Assembly (NCBI GenBank): GCA_022393335.1
Contig: JAJEKB010021383.1
Location: 1,058,684 to 1,122,683 of the forward strand
Origin: Macrotrachela quadricornifera
Taxonomy: Eukaryota; Rotifera; Eurotatoria; Philodinida; Philodinidae
Reading direction: 5' to 3'
DNA length: 64,000 bases
Made by a program: the position numbers and the translations under genes. The notes under the pieces are model-generated. The model saw only the letters and a program-made list of their open reading frames with translations. It was not told the DNA's origin and searched no databases. Of the stretch, positions 63,967 through 64,000 are shown piece by piece (the stretch's first letter is position 1; each line of letters begins with the position of its first letter).

Positions 63967-64000
63967 CCAATAGTAAAAAAAATTATTTTTGCCTTGATAA

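Noticed and set aside
1..64000. tRNA, rRNA, LTR retrotransposon or LINE genes
   Set aside because: No B-box-type GGTTCGAATCC context with a cloverleaf, no rRNA-like block, and no reverse transcriptase or integrase motif were recognised by eye; a computed scan could still find short ones.

Overview
The window looks like nuclear DNA of an animal with compact, AT-rich genes, most probably a bdelloid rotifer (Rotaria/Adineta type). This is an inference. It rests on two very long intron-poor proteins that join an N-terminal domain, an ADP-ribosyltransferase-like domain and kinesin-light-chain-type TPRs, a combination common in bdelloids. It also rests on canonical GT-AG introns of mostly 49-93 bp, on a mix of animal families (nuclear receptor, EXOG, PRDM9-like SET, LDLa/EGF receptor with seven membrane segments), and on bacterial-type genes lying beside decayed DNA transposons of many superfamilies. 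No tRNA, rRNA, CRISPR or prokaryotic operon was recognised.

Layout. 0-2.3 kb: a decayed reading frame of unknown family and a small minisatellite. 2.3-6.2 kb (-): ADP-ribosyltransferase/TPR protein with 19 repeats and an intact-looking R-S-E triad. 6.8-7.7 kb: element with ~50-bp terminal inverted repeats (TIRs) carrying a FLYWCH zinc-finger ORF with its own TATA box. 8.6-9.3 kb: foldback element. 9.9-12.8 kb (-): the most striking gene, a single-exon mitochondrially targeted fusion of HypX (formyltransferase plus crotonase) with a FolD-type methylene-THF dehydrogenase/cyclohydrolase. 13-24.7 kb: a transposon graveyard (mariner, pogo-like and hAT relics, several long-TIR foldback elements, a dispersed 154-bp satellite). 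24.9-26.0 kb (+): EXOG-like nuclease. 27.3-28.0 kb (-): PRDM9-like SET domain, 5' end unresolved. 30.7-32.2 kb (+) and 32.4-33.6 kb (-): nuclear receptor and aldo-keto reductase, tail to tail. 34.9-37.3 kb: foldback element and piggyBac relic. 40.0-40.7 kb (+): cytochrome b561-type membrane protein. 41.7-44.3 kb: AAACGCGTTT cluster and a TA-flanked MITE. 45.2-48.3 kb (+): papain-like peptidase with a 20-bp microexon and a 2-kb intron holding a TTAA-flanked piggyBac-type MITE. 49.2-50.8 kb: NACHT-ATPase relic and Tc1-like relic. 51.6-54.6 kb (-): second ART-like/TPR protein (12 repeats) that has lost its catalytic residues and has an N-myristoylation-type start. 57.4-61.8 kb (+): ~1450-residue LDLa/EGF receptor with seven membrane segments. 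The remainder is AT-rich intergenic DNA ending in a perfect 36-bp palindrome.

The genes do not form one pathway. The best candidate for an undescribed system is the HypX-FolD fusion, which would make 10-formyl-THF and consume it (for formyl-CoA/CO formation in bacterial HypX) within one mitochondrial polypeptide of an animal. All splice junctions, TIRs and relics below were read by eye; no alignment or database search was run.
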